DNA of 64,000 nt, from the NCBI GenBank assembly GCA_008704415.1, contig VXIS01000219.1, positions 18,477 to 82,476 of the forward strand, written 5' to 3'. Made by a program: the position numbers and the translations under genes. Below the pieces are notes generated by a model, which saw only the letters and a list, made by a program, of their open reading frames with translations, was not told where the DNA came from and searched no databases. This DNA is from Sphaerosporella brunnea. Its lineage: Eukaryota; Ascomycota; Pezizomycetes; Pezizales; Pyronemataceae. This document shows, piece after piece, positions 47,073 to 56,989 of this stretch (its first letter is position 1; the number at the start of each line of letters is the position of its first letter).

Positions 47073-49474
47073 ATGGTGAGACCGAGTAAAAGACTTATCC
47101 GCTCACGACAAGCTACAGCTATTGGTGCCAAGCGCAGACGTCTCGCTGAGGCGGAGCCTGAATCACAGCAAATTGTCGAGCCTGCTTCACTGCAAATCGC
47201 CGAGCCTGCTTCACTGCAAATCGCCAAGCCTGAATCACAGCAAATTGCCGAGCCTGCATCTCAGCAAATTGCCGAGCCTGTGGTTTCAGGACTGAATGAA
47301 GAGGAGGAACAAGATGAGGTCGAAGAAGAAGAAAGTGGAGATGTCGCCGAAGCCGAAGACCTACAGCGCTACATCGACTCGCTCCCACTATTGGAGTCAC
47401 AGCAAAACTCCCAACAAACTGCTGAAAGTGAAGTCTACGGACCGGAAGCACAAAAACAGCGATGGCCTCGAGTATCTGGTGCAAAAAGAATTCAAATTCT
47501 TAAAGAGGGTATCGCTCCAATCTGAAATGCTCTCTACATGCCTCAGCTAACAACGCTTTAGGCCTTGTAGATATTAAAAAGCTACTTGCCTCGAATCGAA
47601 AGCGTCCGACTGGCCACGATTATACCTGGCATGTCCAGGTAAAGGCTTTTATCTGTGCACAGCTAGCCGAGACTGGTTTGGATGGCTGCAAGAAGACCCG
47701 CACAAAACTCTCTCTTGAAGTCGCAAGACATTCGCTTAAAAAGTCACATGTAGCAAGACGAGTCCGCAAGCATGAGGTTTTATGGATTACAAAGAGGTAA
47801 GCAAAGCTTTACTTTACTTGGTATGATGTTCTGTATACTGATATTGAAACCCCAGAGAAATACCACGAAGTATGCAAGGCCGTCATGCAAAAACAATATG
47901 CATGCTGGAGGACGATGGTACCCTTACAGCTGTTGAGGAGTATATGACTGGCGAAGGCAAATTAGCCACTGCTTTGGGGCTAGCCAACGCCATCACCAGA
48001 TACTGGCAGAGGGAAGGGATTACCAAAGAAGATGGTTCAAACAAAGAACTGGCGGAGCGAACCGCCCGTAAGTGGATGCGCAGAAAAGGTTACAAGTGGA
48101 CGGACCTCAAAAAAGGTGTCTACAAAGATGGACATGAGCAGCCCGACGTCCTGTTTTATTGCAACCAAGTCTTCCTACCACGCCTAGCAGAGCTTGAACC
48201 TACGTTTGTGGAGTGGACGTTTCCGCATCTTGATGACGATCCAGACGCCAAAGCTATACTTGTTTACCCAGAAAGCCTTCCTCCTGGTACGAAACCTGGA
48301 GTCCCAGTTACACACGATGAGTCTTCGTTTAACTCCAAGGATGGTGTACACCGTGCATGGGTTAAAGCAGACCATTTGCCATTCTATGACAAGGACCGTG
48401 GCACTAGTATTATGGCGTCCAAGCATTTGACCCCCGGAGGGAACCTGCGGCTGCCAAAGGATTATCCTGAAAACGACTACCCTAGAGAGCCTGACGGAGA
48501 TCCGTTTCGGGAGTGCACCCAGTTGTTTCCATTTGGAGAAGGTCAAGGGTGGTGGAACGGAGAGAACGTTGTGACACAGCTAAAGACCTTGACTATCCCC
48601 TTCTTTGAGAAGGCTTTTCCTGGTTGTCAAGCGGTGTTTTTTTTTGACTGTGCGACAAACCATACAGCCTTTGCCCCTGATGCTCTACGTGTGGAAAAAA
48701 TGAATTTGTGTGAGGGGGGTGTGCAGGACGTTAACATGAAGGACGGTTGGTATTATACCGTTACAGGCACCCGCCGCACACAAAAAATGCATTTTATGCG
48801 TACTGGTGTTAAGGTAGCTAAGGGGATGGAACAAGTCTTACGGGAACGTGGCTTGTGGATAAACGGTAAGCCTGCACTGCCTTCCTACGTGCTTATACTG
48901 ACCGCCAACCACAAAACTTGCTGCTACAGTGCAGTATCCCAAATCGAAACCACAGCCAGAAAACAAAGCGAATTAAGAACCCTGAATGTGCTGAGGGGGT
49001 GGAGGGCAGGAACTGCTGTGCGACGGCGATCCTATCTGCACAGTCAGATTTCAAGGGACAGCAAAGCCGGATCGAAGAGATGGTAGAGGAAGCGGGACAT
49101 CTCGTTATGTTCTATCCAAAATACCATTGTGAGATGAACTGGATAGAATATTACTGGGGCGCTTGCAAGCACTATGCCCGCAAGCACTGCACATATACTC
49201 TCCCCGGTATTTCACCCTCCTGCATTGTGCACTTCCACCCTTCTGCATTGTGCACTTTTACTCTCACTAACATCTCTCAGGACTCCGCGAGGTTCTTCCA
49301 GAAGCGTTGGAATCCGTCAAACCATCGCTTTTTTTGAAGTATTGGAGACGCACCCGGCGCATCATCCAAGCCTACCGGGATGGAGCCACATTTGGCGACA
49401 AGCAGTATAAGGAACGGGTGTACAAGAGTCATCGGCGAGTTTCACAGAGGCCGCCTGAGGCGGATCTTGGTTGA
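47073..49474 (+). CDS. DDE-type transposase-like protein, at least 4 exons, with a probable frameshift
   Basis: Exons 47073-47508, 47562-47796, 47856 to about 48990, then one base-frame shifted to 49206, and 49281-49474. Introns at 47509-47561, 47797-47855 and 49207-49280 are GT-AG with CTAAC-type branch sites. The N-terminus has a basic patch and repeats of the type SQQIAEPASLQIAEP. The core has three motifs expected of a DDE nuclease: PVTHDESSFNSKDG, AVFFFDCATNHTAF and, near the end, FYPKYHCEMNWIEYYWGACK. Between 48866 and 49005 the frame must change and no phase-compatible GT-AG pair was found, so the copy is probably inactive. The last codons (EADLG, stop) lie inside the 16-bp minisatellite. 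The superfamily is not one I can name with certainty. Confidence 0.72.
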
Positions 49475-49528
49475 GGCGGATCTTGGTTGAGGCGGATCTT
49501 GGTTGAGGCGGATCTTGGTTGAGGCGGA
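49456..49528. repeat. 16-bp minisatellite, left part (split by the LINE)
   Basis: About 4.5 copies of TGAGGCGGATCTTGGT, which also encode the end of the transposase. The array resumes at 58140-58200 after the inserted LINE and gypsy elements, showing it was one array before insertion. Confidence 0.88.
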
Positions 49529-49768
49529 CATCATCCTTTCTACACACCACTCGCTTCTTGCTTACCAGCGCCAAGCCACAACGTGGTGCTCTCTGATTGG
49601 TCTAAACTTACCATCACGAAACCAACTTTTACCTCATTTCCGTCGAAATGGCCCCAAGAACCCGACGCCCCCTTTGGACGTATCGCGCCCTCTGGACGCT
49701 GCCAAACAACGCCGCTCGGTTACAAATACCAACATTTCCCTGTGTCACGTGTGATATGTATGGACATA

Positions 49769-49964
49769 TGTGGTTTGCACGTACGGTGTAGAATATAGGA
49801 GGCAGTATAGAAGAGAGAAGAGAGTTGTTCCTTCAGCTACGTACTATTCCGGGGTATTTATTATACCCCGGTGGCAAAAGCACTATCCATATTTTCCTTT
49901 TCTCTTTCCTTTGCGGCTCTGTGATCCGTGCCACCCGAGCCGCCACCCGAGCGCCACAACCACA
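49769..49964 (-). repeat. Gypsy 3' LTR
   Basis: 196 bp, TGTGGTTTG to CAACCACA. It is the 3' LTR relative to gag-pol transcription and lies directly upstream of the plus-strand extra gene. It includes the palindrome CCGGGGTATTTATTATACCC(CGG) at 49849-49871. Confidence 0.95.
49849..49871. promoter_or_regulatory. LTR palindrome with TATA-like core on both strands
   Basis: CCGGGGTA-TTTATTA-TACCCCGG is an 8-bp inverted repeat around an AT core. It reads TATTTATTATA on plus and TATAATAAATA on minus. A second copy is in the other LTR (56874-56896). A core of this kind could direct transcription both ways, serving gag-pol from one LTR and the reverse-oriented gene from the other. Confidence 0.45.
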
Positions 49965-49978
49965 TCCTCCTCCACCTA
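49965..49978 (-). promoter_or_regulatory. Polypurine tract of the gypsy element
   Basis: On the minus strand the bases next to the 3' LTR are TAGGTGGAGGAGGA, directly abutting TGTGGTTG. This is the expected place and composition for plus-strand DNA priming. Confidence 0.7.
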
Positions 49979-50061
49979 AACCCCGAACAGCCCACTGTTC
50001 GAAAAACCTTTTCGCCCTTAGTCCCACCCCGACACCACACAATTCTTCGACCGCCATCAAC

Positions 50062-51211
50062 ATGCTCCCTCCTTTTCGTTCCCGTAAGCGGAAGCTTGCT
50101 CAAGGTAGCTCTCTGGCAACTCCTCCACCTGGACTGCTGCTAATTGTCGGTTGTAGTGCAAGCAGCCTATCGTGCACACCGGAAGAGGGTCACTCCTATT
50201 AAGCCGTCCGTCACCAAGCGATCTGCCGCCACCAAGCGACCTGCCGCTAAGCAGTCTGTTGCCGAGCCGTCTGTCGCCGCGCCGTCTGTCGCTGAGCCGT
50301 CTGTCGCCGCGCCGTCTGTCGCTGAGCCGTCTGTCGCCGCGCCGTCTGTCGCTGAGCCGTCTGTCGCCGCGCCGTCTGTCGCCGAGCCGTCCGTCGCCGC
50401 GCCGTCTGTCGCTGAGCCGTCTGTCGCCAAGCTGTCTGTCGCCGAGCCGTCTGCGGAACGCCGAGCCCGTTTGTCGAAGGCCGATAAGTTGCATGCTTTC
50501 TCCTTCCGACACGTCACAGCACGTCCGGGGCCTTGGCGCAACCTGCTGTGCAGTTCTTCCCCAGTCCTGCCAAGTATCCTGCCTTCCGCAAGCCCAAGCG
50601 AATCAGAGGATGAATGGGGTGGTATCGTTGATGATGACGCTGGGGATGCAGTCAGCGCCGAGAGCGCTGAGAATGCTGAGGATGCCGAGAACGCCGAGAG
50701 CACTGAGGATGCTGAGGATGCCGAGGAGGACGAGAGAGTGGAGACTGTTGAGTTTTTGCCGAGCCGTACCGTTCTACAACGGTCACGCGAGAACACCGAG
50801 AAGATCGCGCAACTGTCAGAGGAGAATCGCCTTCTGCTGGCTGGTAGGGGGCTGAGTCCTACCGCGTTGCCCGTTAAAGGGATGAGAAGTAAGAGCGAAG
50901 GGCGCTACCCTCCGTGCTCCAGGCCAAAGGTCGGCGTGTTGCCCTTGGAACGGGTCAAAGCTGAGATCCAAGAGGTGCGGGCCCAAACGCAAATGTGTGA
51001 GGCCAAGATCGTGGGCCTGTACTTGTTGGGGAGGGTCAAGCTTGGTGGAGGGATAGGCATGGTGCAGCCTAGGAGGCCGGTCTGTGAACGTTGTAAGAGG
51101 AAGGGCTTGGCCTGCTTGGAGGTGGACCGCTCAAAGGAAAAGCGGGTCTTTACCTCCTCCTGTGCTGAGTGTAAGGTAGCTGCCAGTGGTTGTAGATTTA
51201 GTGAGGCTTAG
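50062..51211 (+). CDS. Extra gene in the gypsy element, 365 aa, with C-terminal Zn2Cys6-like motif
   Basis: Exons 50062-50104 and 50157-51211. The 52-bp intron (GTAGCT...TGCTAATTG...TTGTAG) joins MLPPFRSRKRKLAQ to VQAAYRAHRKRVTPIK in frame. A basic N-terminus is followed by a decapeptide repeat (SVAEPSVAAP, about five units), then FSFRHVTARPGPWRNLL, an acidic Glu/Asp/Ala run, and a coiled-coil-like segment (SRENTEKIAQLSEENRLLLA). The C-terminus has CERCKRKGLAC and CAECKVAASGC. Both are C-x2-C-x6-C, separated by 15 residues, close to Gal4-type Zn(II)2Cys6 DNA-binding domains, although those usually have a shorter linker and lie at the N-terminus. The frame is intact, unlike gag-pol. It converges with pol, stops 56 bp apart. 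Function unknown; a DNA- or RNA-binding regulator is an inference. Confidence 0.75.
50262..50441. repeat. 30-bp coding minisatellite (decapeptide SVAEPSVAAP)
   Basis: Tandem copies of a 30-bp unit made of GTCTGTCGCTGAGCC and GTCTGTCGCCGCGCC within the extra gene. The near identity of units explains the long open frames on all strands here, which are shadows. Confidence 0.85.
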
Positions 51212-51267
51212 ACGGAGGGAGAGGAGTGAGAAGTAGGAAAATAGAGAATGTAAAACCAACAGTCCTT

Positions 51268-54200
51268 TTAATTAAAAGGAACCTTCTTTTTCGGTTGTTT
51301 TCGCAAGTTGTAGCTTGATGTATGTTTGCGATGTCTTTCCCCCACCTCAGAGGGAACCATGGCCGCATGGTTCGTTCCAAAGAGCTGAGGAGAGGTCTGG
51401 CTCTCTGCAGGTAAAATTGCGACGTCGGCAACGGGTTTCGAACTCTCCGACGTACCTTGCGGAGGAGCGGTACGTGAAAGCGGATCGATCATATGCGAAA
51501 CGGTAGCGGCTGACATCGAAGGAGGTGGGAGGGCGGAGCTCGATGCAGCCCATTCGCGAGGTTTTGCTGAAGAAGGCTTGATGGGTCTCTCCATAGGCGC
51601 AGGTACTTTGTGAGTTTTCGCAGCCGTTTCGCGAGGTTTCGTTGAAGGGCGTTTAATATGTCGTTCTGCAGTCGCAAGCTCATCGTCCGTTGGCGGAACA
51701 GGACCGTCATCTTCGAGTATTTGTTGGACTTCCTGCGATGGTGGGACAACTTCGATACCTGCTTTGCGGAGGCCAGTCTTCATGAACGGAGAGGTCCACA
51801 GCTTGTCGACATTACCCATAATGTTGGCGCGGATTAAGCGTTGGCCTTCAATTAGATTCGCGAGTGGTTTGCCGTTTGGATCAAGAAGCTGATAGGTACC
51901 TAGTGGTGAGACCATTGCGATTTTGTATGGTCCATACCATTTCGCTTCGAACTTTTGAGGTCCTTCGTGCCGAACTAGGACGTAGTCGCCAGGCTTGAAA
52001 TCATGTCGCTTAACTATCGCATCGCGAATGCGTCCTGCATTGAGTGCGGTGTATAGATAGCTTCGTTTGCACGGGCGCGAGCATGCTGGACAGCACCCAA
52101 TCGCTGTTCTATATCTTCGAGTGAGGCTTCTAAGCTCAGCGGTTTCGCAACAGCGTCGTCCGATGGAAGGAAAGGTTGACAGCCGTAAAGCAAATAGAAA
52201 GGACTATATTTCGATGTCGCATGGACTCGAACACGGGTCGCAAATAGTGCTTGTGTCAGGTACTGGTCCCACAACCGAGTTGGTTTACCCATTAAGTATT
52301 TCGTAAGCATACCACCTAGGGTTCCATTAAGATTTTCGACCTTTCCATTGGTACGCGGGTGGTAAGGTATCGTTGTTCGATGACGCGTGCGAAGTTTTGT
52401 CAAATAGTTTTCAACGACACCGCCGAGAAGATTTGGTCCATTATCTGAGAGCAGTTCGCGAGGTGCACCATAATTTGCGAAGATGTCATTATGTAGAAAA
52501 TCTGCAATTGTTTCTTGTTTCGCATCGGAAACAGCTTTTGCAACAGGCCATCCTGTCGCATAGTCGATAGCCGTTATGATCCATTTGTTGCCGCTAGGGG
52601 TTGTCGGAAGTTGCCCAATGAGGTCGATACCCCATCGTTCGAATGGCCGGATCGATTTTGACGCCAGATGATGAGCCGGTTCACTTTCTTGACCTGGTCG
52701 CTGACGCTGCGAAGTCTGGCAATTAGGGCAGAAGTTGACATAAGCTCGTATATCGTGTTCGATAGAGGGCCACCAGGCACGATAGTGCAACACCCCATCG
52801 AGACCCGGAAAACCCAGATGACCGTACTCGTTATGCATGCGTTCAATAGCGTCCGCACGGAACAAATAAGGGACGTAAGGAGCGGTACCAGCTTCGTCAA
52901 TTTTGCGATGCAAGGTGTCGTTGATCAAGATGAAATTAGAACGTTCGGACTGCAGCTTTTCGCGAAGCTTATGATCATCGGTAGAAATCGTACCACTTCG
53001 TAGAAATTCTTCCATATAGTCGGCCCATTCGGATGAGGCTGCTGATCGCAAAAATGCGATGAAATCAGGTCGTCTACTAATAGCATCAGGGACCACTGCA
53101 TATTTGCCCGGGCGGTATCGAATATCAAAGTCGTATTCGGCGAATTCGTCGATCCATCGTGCGAGACGTCGCAAAGGAACTTTTGTCGTGCGAGGTATTT
53201 CAAACTCTCGTGATCTGTTAAGACAGTCGTTGTGCAGCCATTCTCGATATAGCAACGCCAGGTGCGTAAGGCATGCTTGATCGCAAGCAACTCCTTCTCA
53301 TGTGTTGGGTAGTTCACTTCCGCACTTGTTAAACGTTTCCCATCGAAGGCAACAGGGTGTGGACGGCCACCGACTGGTGAATCCTGAAGCAGAGTGCAAC
53401 CGACAGCGAAGTCACTTGCATCAGTTTCGATACAGAATGGTCGCGACACATCAGGCTGTGCCAGCACTGGTTCAGAGGTCAAACGATCCTTCAATTCCAT
53501 GAATGCGTTTTCGCAAGATGCGGTCCAGGCGACAGGACGATGTTTCCGCTTCCGAACTTCTTCGTCCGACTCCTTGAGCAGTTCAAATAAGGGCCCCGCA
53601 ATCGCAGCAAAGCCTTTGACAAATCGGCGATAGTAGGAGGCAAGACCAAGAAACTGACGCACCTCGTGAACGTTCGAAGGCCGGGGCCAATCCCGAATAA
53701 CAGATAACTTGTCATGGCACGGGCGCAGGGTGCCTCTGCCAACAATGTGGCCACAGAATTCCAACTCAGTCGCAGCAAATGTGCATTTCGAGGGCTTAGC
53801 AATCAACTTATTCGCAGACAGAACTCGTAGAACAGCTTCGACGTGCGTACGATGGTCTTCGATAGATTCCGAATAGATTAATATGTCGTCAAGATAGACC
53901 AAAACAGACTTGTTAAGAAAAGGCTGAAGAATACTGTTCATAAGTGTTTGAAAGGTTGCTGGGGCATTGGATAAACCGAAGGGCATTGCAATGAATTCAA
54001 ATTTGCCAAAGCGAGTATTGAATGCGGTCTTCGGAATATCGGCAGGATCGATCTGGACTTGCCAGTAACCAGAGGTGAGATCGATCTTCGTCAGATATCT
54101 CGCTTTTGCCAGTCTGTCAAGACATTTCTGAATGCGTGGCAAAGGGTATCCGTTGCGTTTTGTAATTGCATTAAGTGCTCTATAATCGATGCACATTCGC

Positions 54201-55270
54201 CATTCGCCATCCTTCTTCTTTACGAAAAGTACCGGAAATCCCCAGGGGCTATCGGAAGATCGAATGAGCGATTTTTCAAGCAGAGTCATAACCTGCCGAT
54301 ATTGTTCGTCCTGGTGGGTTGGAGGCAGACGGTACGCATTAATATTGATCGGTTTCGCATTGCCGGTGTCGATTCGGTGCGTAATACTGCGTTGCGGTGG
54401 TGGACCGTCTGGCAGACTCTGGCGAAATATATGTGAAAATTGTCGAATGATATCGTTTAACTTCGAGTCGGAACAAGAGGGCAGACTGGCTACTGTGGTA
54501 TCTTTCGTTCCGTCTTCCGGTTTCAAAAAGTATAACCATGCAACAGTATCGCGCTTCCAAAGCGCACGGCGCGCTTGAGCGCCGGTGATCATATTTACTG
54601 CCTCAATCGCAGGACTCCCGATAGTACGACGTTTGTCAGGATGTCGAATCGTATGCCAGCGCCTAGAATCGTCTTTAACGCGAATTTCAAGCGTGGTCCA
54701 ATCGATTATGGGGTTCGCTTTGCGTAGCCATTCTTAACCCAAAATGATATCGACATCTGGCAGATCGAGAACACGAGCCTCAATCTGTGTCTTAAACGAA
54801 GCCAATTGGAGCGTAATCGGAGAAATACCGTAGAGCGAGACGATGGCACCGTTGGGTAAGCGGATACCATGATCATCCTCAGCAGGACGAACAGGGAGGC
54901 CCATTTTATCGACAAAGGTTTTTGAAACATAGATGCGCGATGCGCCACAATCTAACAAGACATTGGTCGGTTGACCATTAACAACACCACTCAAAAAGCA
55001 TAGGTTCGTAGTGGGGGATTTTGCTGGCTGCTGAGTTAGGACACACAAGCGTTCCGGCAGGTACGAAAGCCATTCGCCATCTATGTCTGCCGGTGCGCAC
55101 GCATTCGACGATGTCGCAGAAGTAGCGTTGTCAATTTCGCTGGCGGCCGATGGCAGTTGTGGACCGTACGCTTCCGCCTTTACGTACGGCCCGTCCCTTT
55201 TTCCGCCGTCTCCGATTCCGATTCGCAGTCGCTATAGAGCACGGCATCGTCGCCATCGTACTCAGATTCG
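51268..55270 (-). pseudogene. Gypsy pol: protease, reverse transcriptase, RNase H, integrase, C-terminal tail
   Basis: Protease active site LLDCGASRIYVS lies in the frame ending at 54734. A TAA directly after DVDIILG separates it from EWLRKANPIIDW. Reverse transcriptase (about 54590-53500) has CIDYRALNAITKRNGYPLPR and the YLDD catalytic box (LVYLDDILIYS). RNase H begins at FCIETDASDFAVGCTLL and includes LTDHESLKYLA. Near 53190 a one-base shift moves to the frame of RRLARWIDEF. Integrase has the HHCC zinc motif (HNEYGHLG ... CPNCQ), DLIGQLP, DNGPNLLGG and the final Glu in TNGKVENLNG. A further shift near 52040 leads to KPGDYVLVRHEGPQKFEAKW and a Ser/Pro/Thr-rich tail ending at 51268. No chromodomain was seen. 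This copy cannot make a full polyprotein. Confidence 0.9.
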
Positions 55271-56442
55271 CAAACATGTAAGATCACTTCTTTCACATTG
55301 TTAATAGAATCGCCCGATTTCGAGCAGTTGCGGCTACTATGGCCCTTGTTTCCACAGAAAAAGCAGCGTCGCTCCTCCGAGCACTACCGCTTCCATTCCG
55401 GTGTGCCTTTACGTAGTCCATTGGACCCAATTCGATCCTTACTGGTGCTCGCGCTCGACGGTTTATCATTGCGTGGTTTCGAATCGCGAGTTTCATCTCC
55501 GTAAGAACGCTGTCCATGGTTTCCATTCGAAAGGCGATTATGGAGTTCACGTCGCATGCGCTGGCGGGAATACCAGTGATTGTCGATACGATCGCACAGT
55601 TCGATGAAATCGAATAGATTGTCCGGCAGGTCGTAAATCTTATACAGTTCGTCCAAAACATGATCACGTAGTCCACTCTTGAATCGGTGCAAAATTTCGT
55701 AATCCGGAGGTCGTTGCTTCAGCTGATCGGCCAAGTCAAGCAAATCGACAGCGTATTCTCGAACAGATCGCGTCTGTCGCAGACGGTCATACTTCTGTCT
55801 AGTTCGTTCGTCGGCATTGTAATCGGTGCACTGTATCCGAATAATACGAAAGAAATCTTCCAAAGAGCGTATTTGCATGCGCCCGTCCGTATCCGTTTCC
55901 ATAAGTTGCTTCCTGACGTTCCAGATCTTGCGGGCGCGTCCGGTTAATCGATTAGCTGCAATTTGTATCTTTTCGCCCTCAGATCGGAAGGCACCGCGGG
56001 CTGCATAGAATTCGATATAATCTCGCATTTCGGAGATCCAATCCTCGCATGTGGTTCCTGAGCGTCGGCCATCGTATTTTTCGGGCATGCTCAAACGCAG
56101 TTCCGGAACTGCCGCCGTGTTTCCGAACCGTAAAGGTTGCGGTACTTGCGTATCATATGTCGATACAGGATTGCGAGGTTCCAGTGAAGGAGCTCGTACA
56201 CTTGTCGATGTGTCCATCGGGGTCGGGCTTCGTTCGTTATGATTCGGCGTCGGCAAGGAAAGATTCTGCATTTGATCGGCAAGCGCGTCAAGATGCTCAG
56301 CGGTGATTGGGTCCGGGTGGTGTGCGCAATTAACTATGGCCGGTGCGGGGCTGTTTGGTGGTGATGATGGTACGAGGCATGCCGGTGCGGCTGCGGCATC
56401 GGATAGGCTCATGGCCACGGACATCTGCTGACGATCGCTCAT
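55205..56442 (-). pseudogene. Gypsy gag with CCHC zinc knuckle, interrupted by a stop
   Basis: Start chosen at MSDRQQMSVAMS (56442), although the frame is open further up to 56613. The capsid-like part includes LSMPEKYDGRRSGTTCEDWI and FKSGLRDHVLDELYKIYDLP, typical of fungal Ty3 gag. A TAG after EWKR (55384-55386) interrupts the frame just before the in-frame zinc knuckle CFFCGNKGHSSRNC. The frame continues to a TAA near 55205. Translation would lack the zinc knuckle unless the stop is read through. Confidence 0.85.
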
Positions 56443-56465
56443 GTTTCTACAAGTTTCGGCGTTGG

Positions 56466-56661
56466 CGGTTCGATTTCTGCGGCTGCTCCAAGGCCACTCC
56501 CAGTTATACTGGCGGGTCGGTCTCCTACTACTGAAGACACCCGGAATGTGTAATTTCGGAACTAACTGATCGGTCGCGAAATGGTTCGATCCTCTGTGGC
56601 TACTCCAGGCCACTCCCAGCTATACTGGCGGGTCGGTCTTACTTACTGAAGACACCCGGAA
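56466..56661 (-). repeat. Tandem duplication in the gypsy 5' leader
   Basis: 56466-56546 and 56584-56661 are near-identical copies (GGCCACTCCCAGTTATACTGG / GGCCACTCCCAGCTATACTG, then GGCGGGTCGGTCT and CTGAAGACACCCGGAA) between the 5' LTR and gag. It may be a packaging or dimerisation signal, or a simple duplication. Confidence 0.75.
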
Positions 56662-56775
56662 CTCAATTTTGACGCTGGCCTACGATGGCCACTCAAGATA
56701 ACGGTGCGAAAGTTGTTCAAAAAGGAAGAAGGAAAAGTCGTTGAAGCGCAAGGGTTCAAGGAGGTCGTTGTCGAA

Positions 56776-56791
56776 CTCGGTGCTGCTACCA
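56776..56791 (-). promoter_or_regulatory. Candidate primer binding site of the gypsy element
   Basis: Two bases inside the 5' LTR the minus strand reads TGGTAGCAGCACCGAG. It begins with the TGG that pairs with a tRNA CCA end. I cannot name the tRNA from sequence alone. Confidence 0.45.
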
Positions 56792-56793
56792 AA

Positions 56794-56989
56794 TGTGGTT
56801 TGCACGTACGGTGTAGAATATAGGAGGCAGTATAGAAGAAAGAAGAGAGTTGTTCCTTCAGCTACGTACTATTCCGGGGTATTTATTATACCCCGGTGGC
56901 AAAAGCACTATCCATATTTTCCTTTTCTCTTTCCTTTGCGGCTCCGTGATCCGTGCCACCCGAGCCGCCACCCGAGCGCCACAACCACA
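56794..56989 (-). repeat. Gypsy 5' LTR
   Basis: 196 bp, differing from the other LTR at two transitions (AGAAGAAAG versus AGAAGAGAG; GCTCCGTG versus GCTCTGTG). It is the promoter LTR for gag-pol on the minus strand and includes the same 23-bp palindrome at 56874-56896. Confidence 0.95.

Larger units (their letters stand above)
49769..56989 (-). mobile_element. Ty3/gypsy LTR retrotransposon, 7221 bp, recent but with broken pol
   Basis: Two 196-bp LTRs (TGTGGTTTGC...CAACCACA as read on plus) bound an internal region with gag, protease, reverse transcriptase/RNase H and integrase on the minus strand, in Ty3/gypsy order. The target duplication is CATA (49765-49768 and 56990-56993). The LTRs differ at two of 196 positions, so the insertion is young, yet gag-pol has at least two in-frame stops and several frameshifts. 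An additional plus-strand gene (50062-51211) lies between pol and the 3' LTR. Integration split ORF1 of the host LINE. Confidence 0.95.

Noticed and set aside
48866..49005. An intron restoring the frame of the transposase-like gene
   Set aside because: A good donor (GGTAAG at 48865) exists, but no downstream AG gives the phase needed. A frameshift is simpler.
50167..50796. 209-codon minus-strand ORF and 227-codon plus-strand ORF (50172-50855) over the 30-bp repeat
   Set aside because: Shadows of the repeat: a 30-bp unit without stops stays open in several frames. The spliced frame ending in the Cys motifs is the only one with non-repeat structure.
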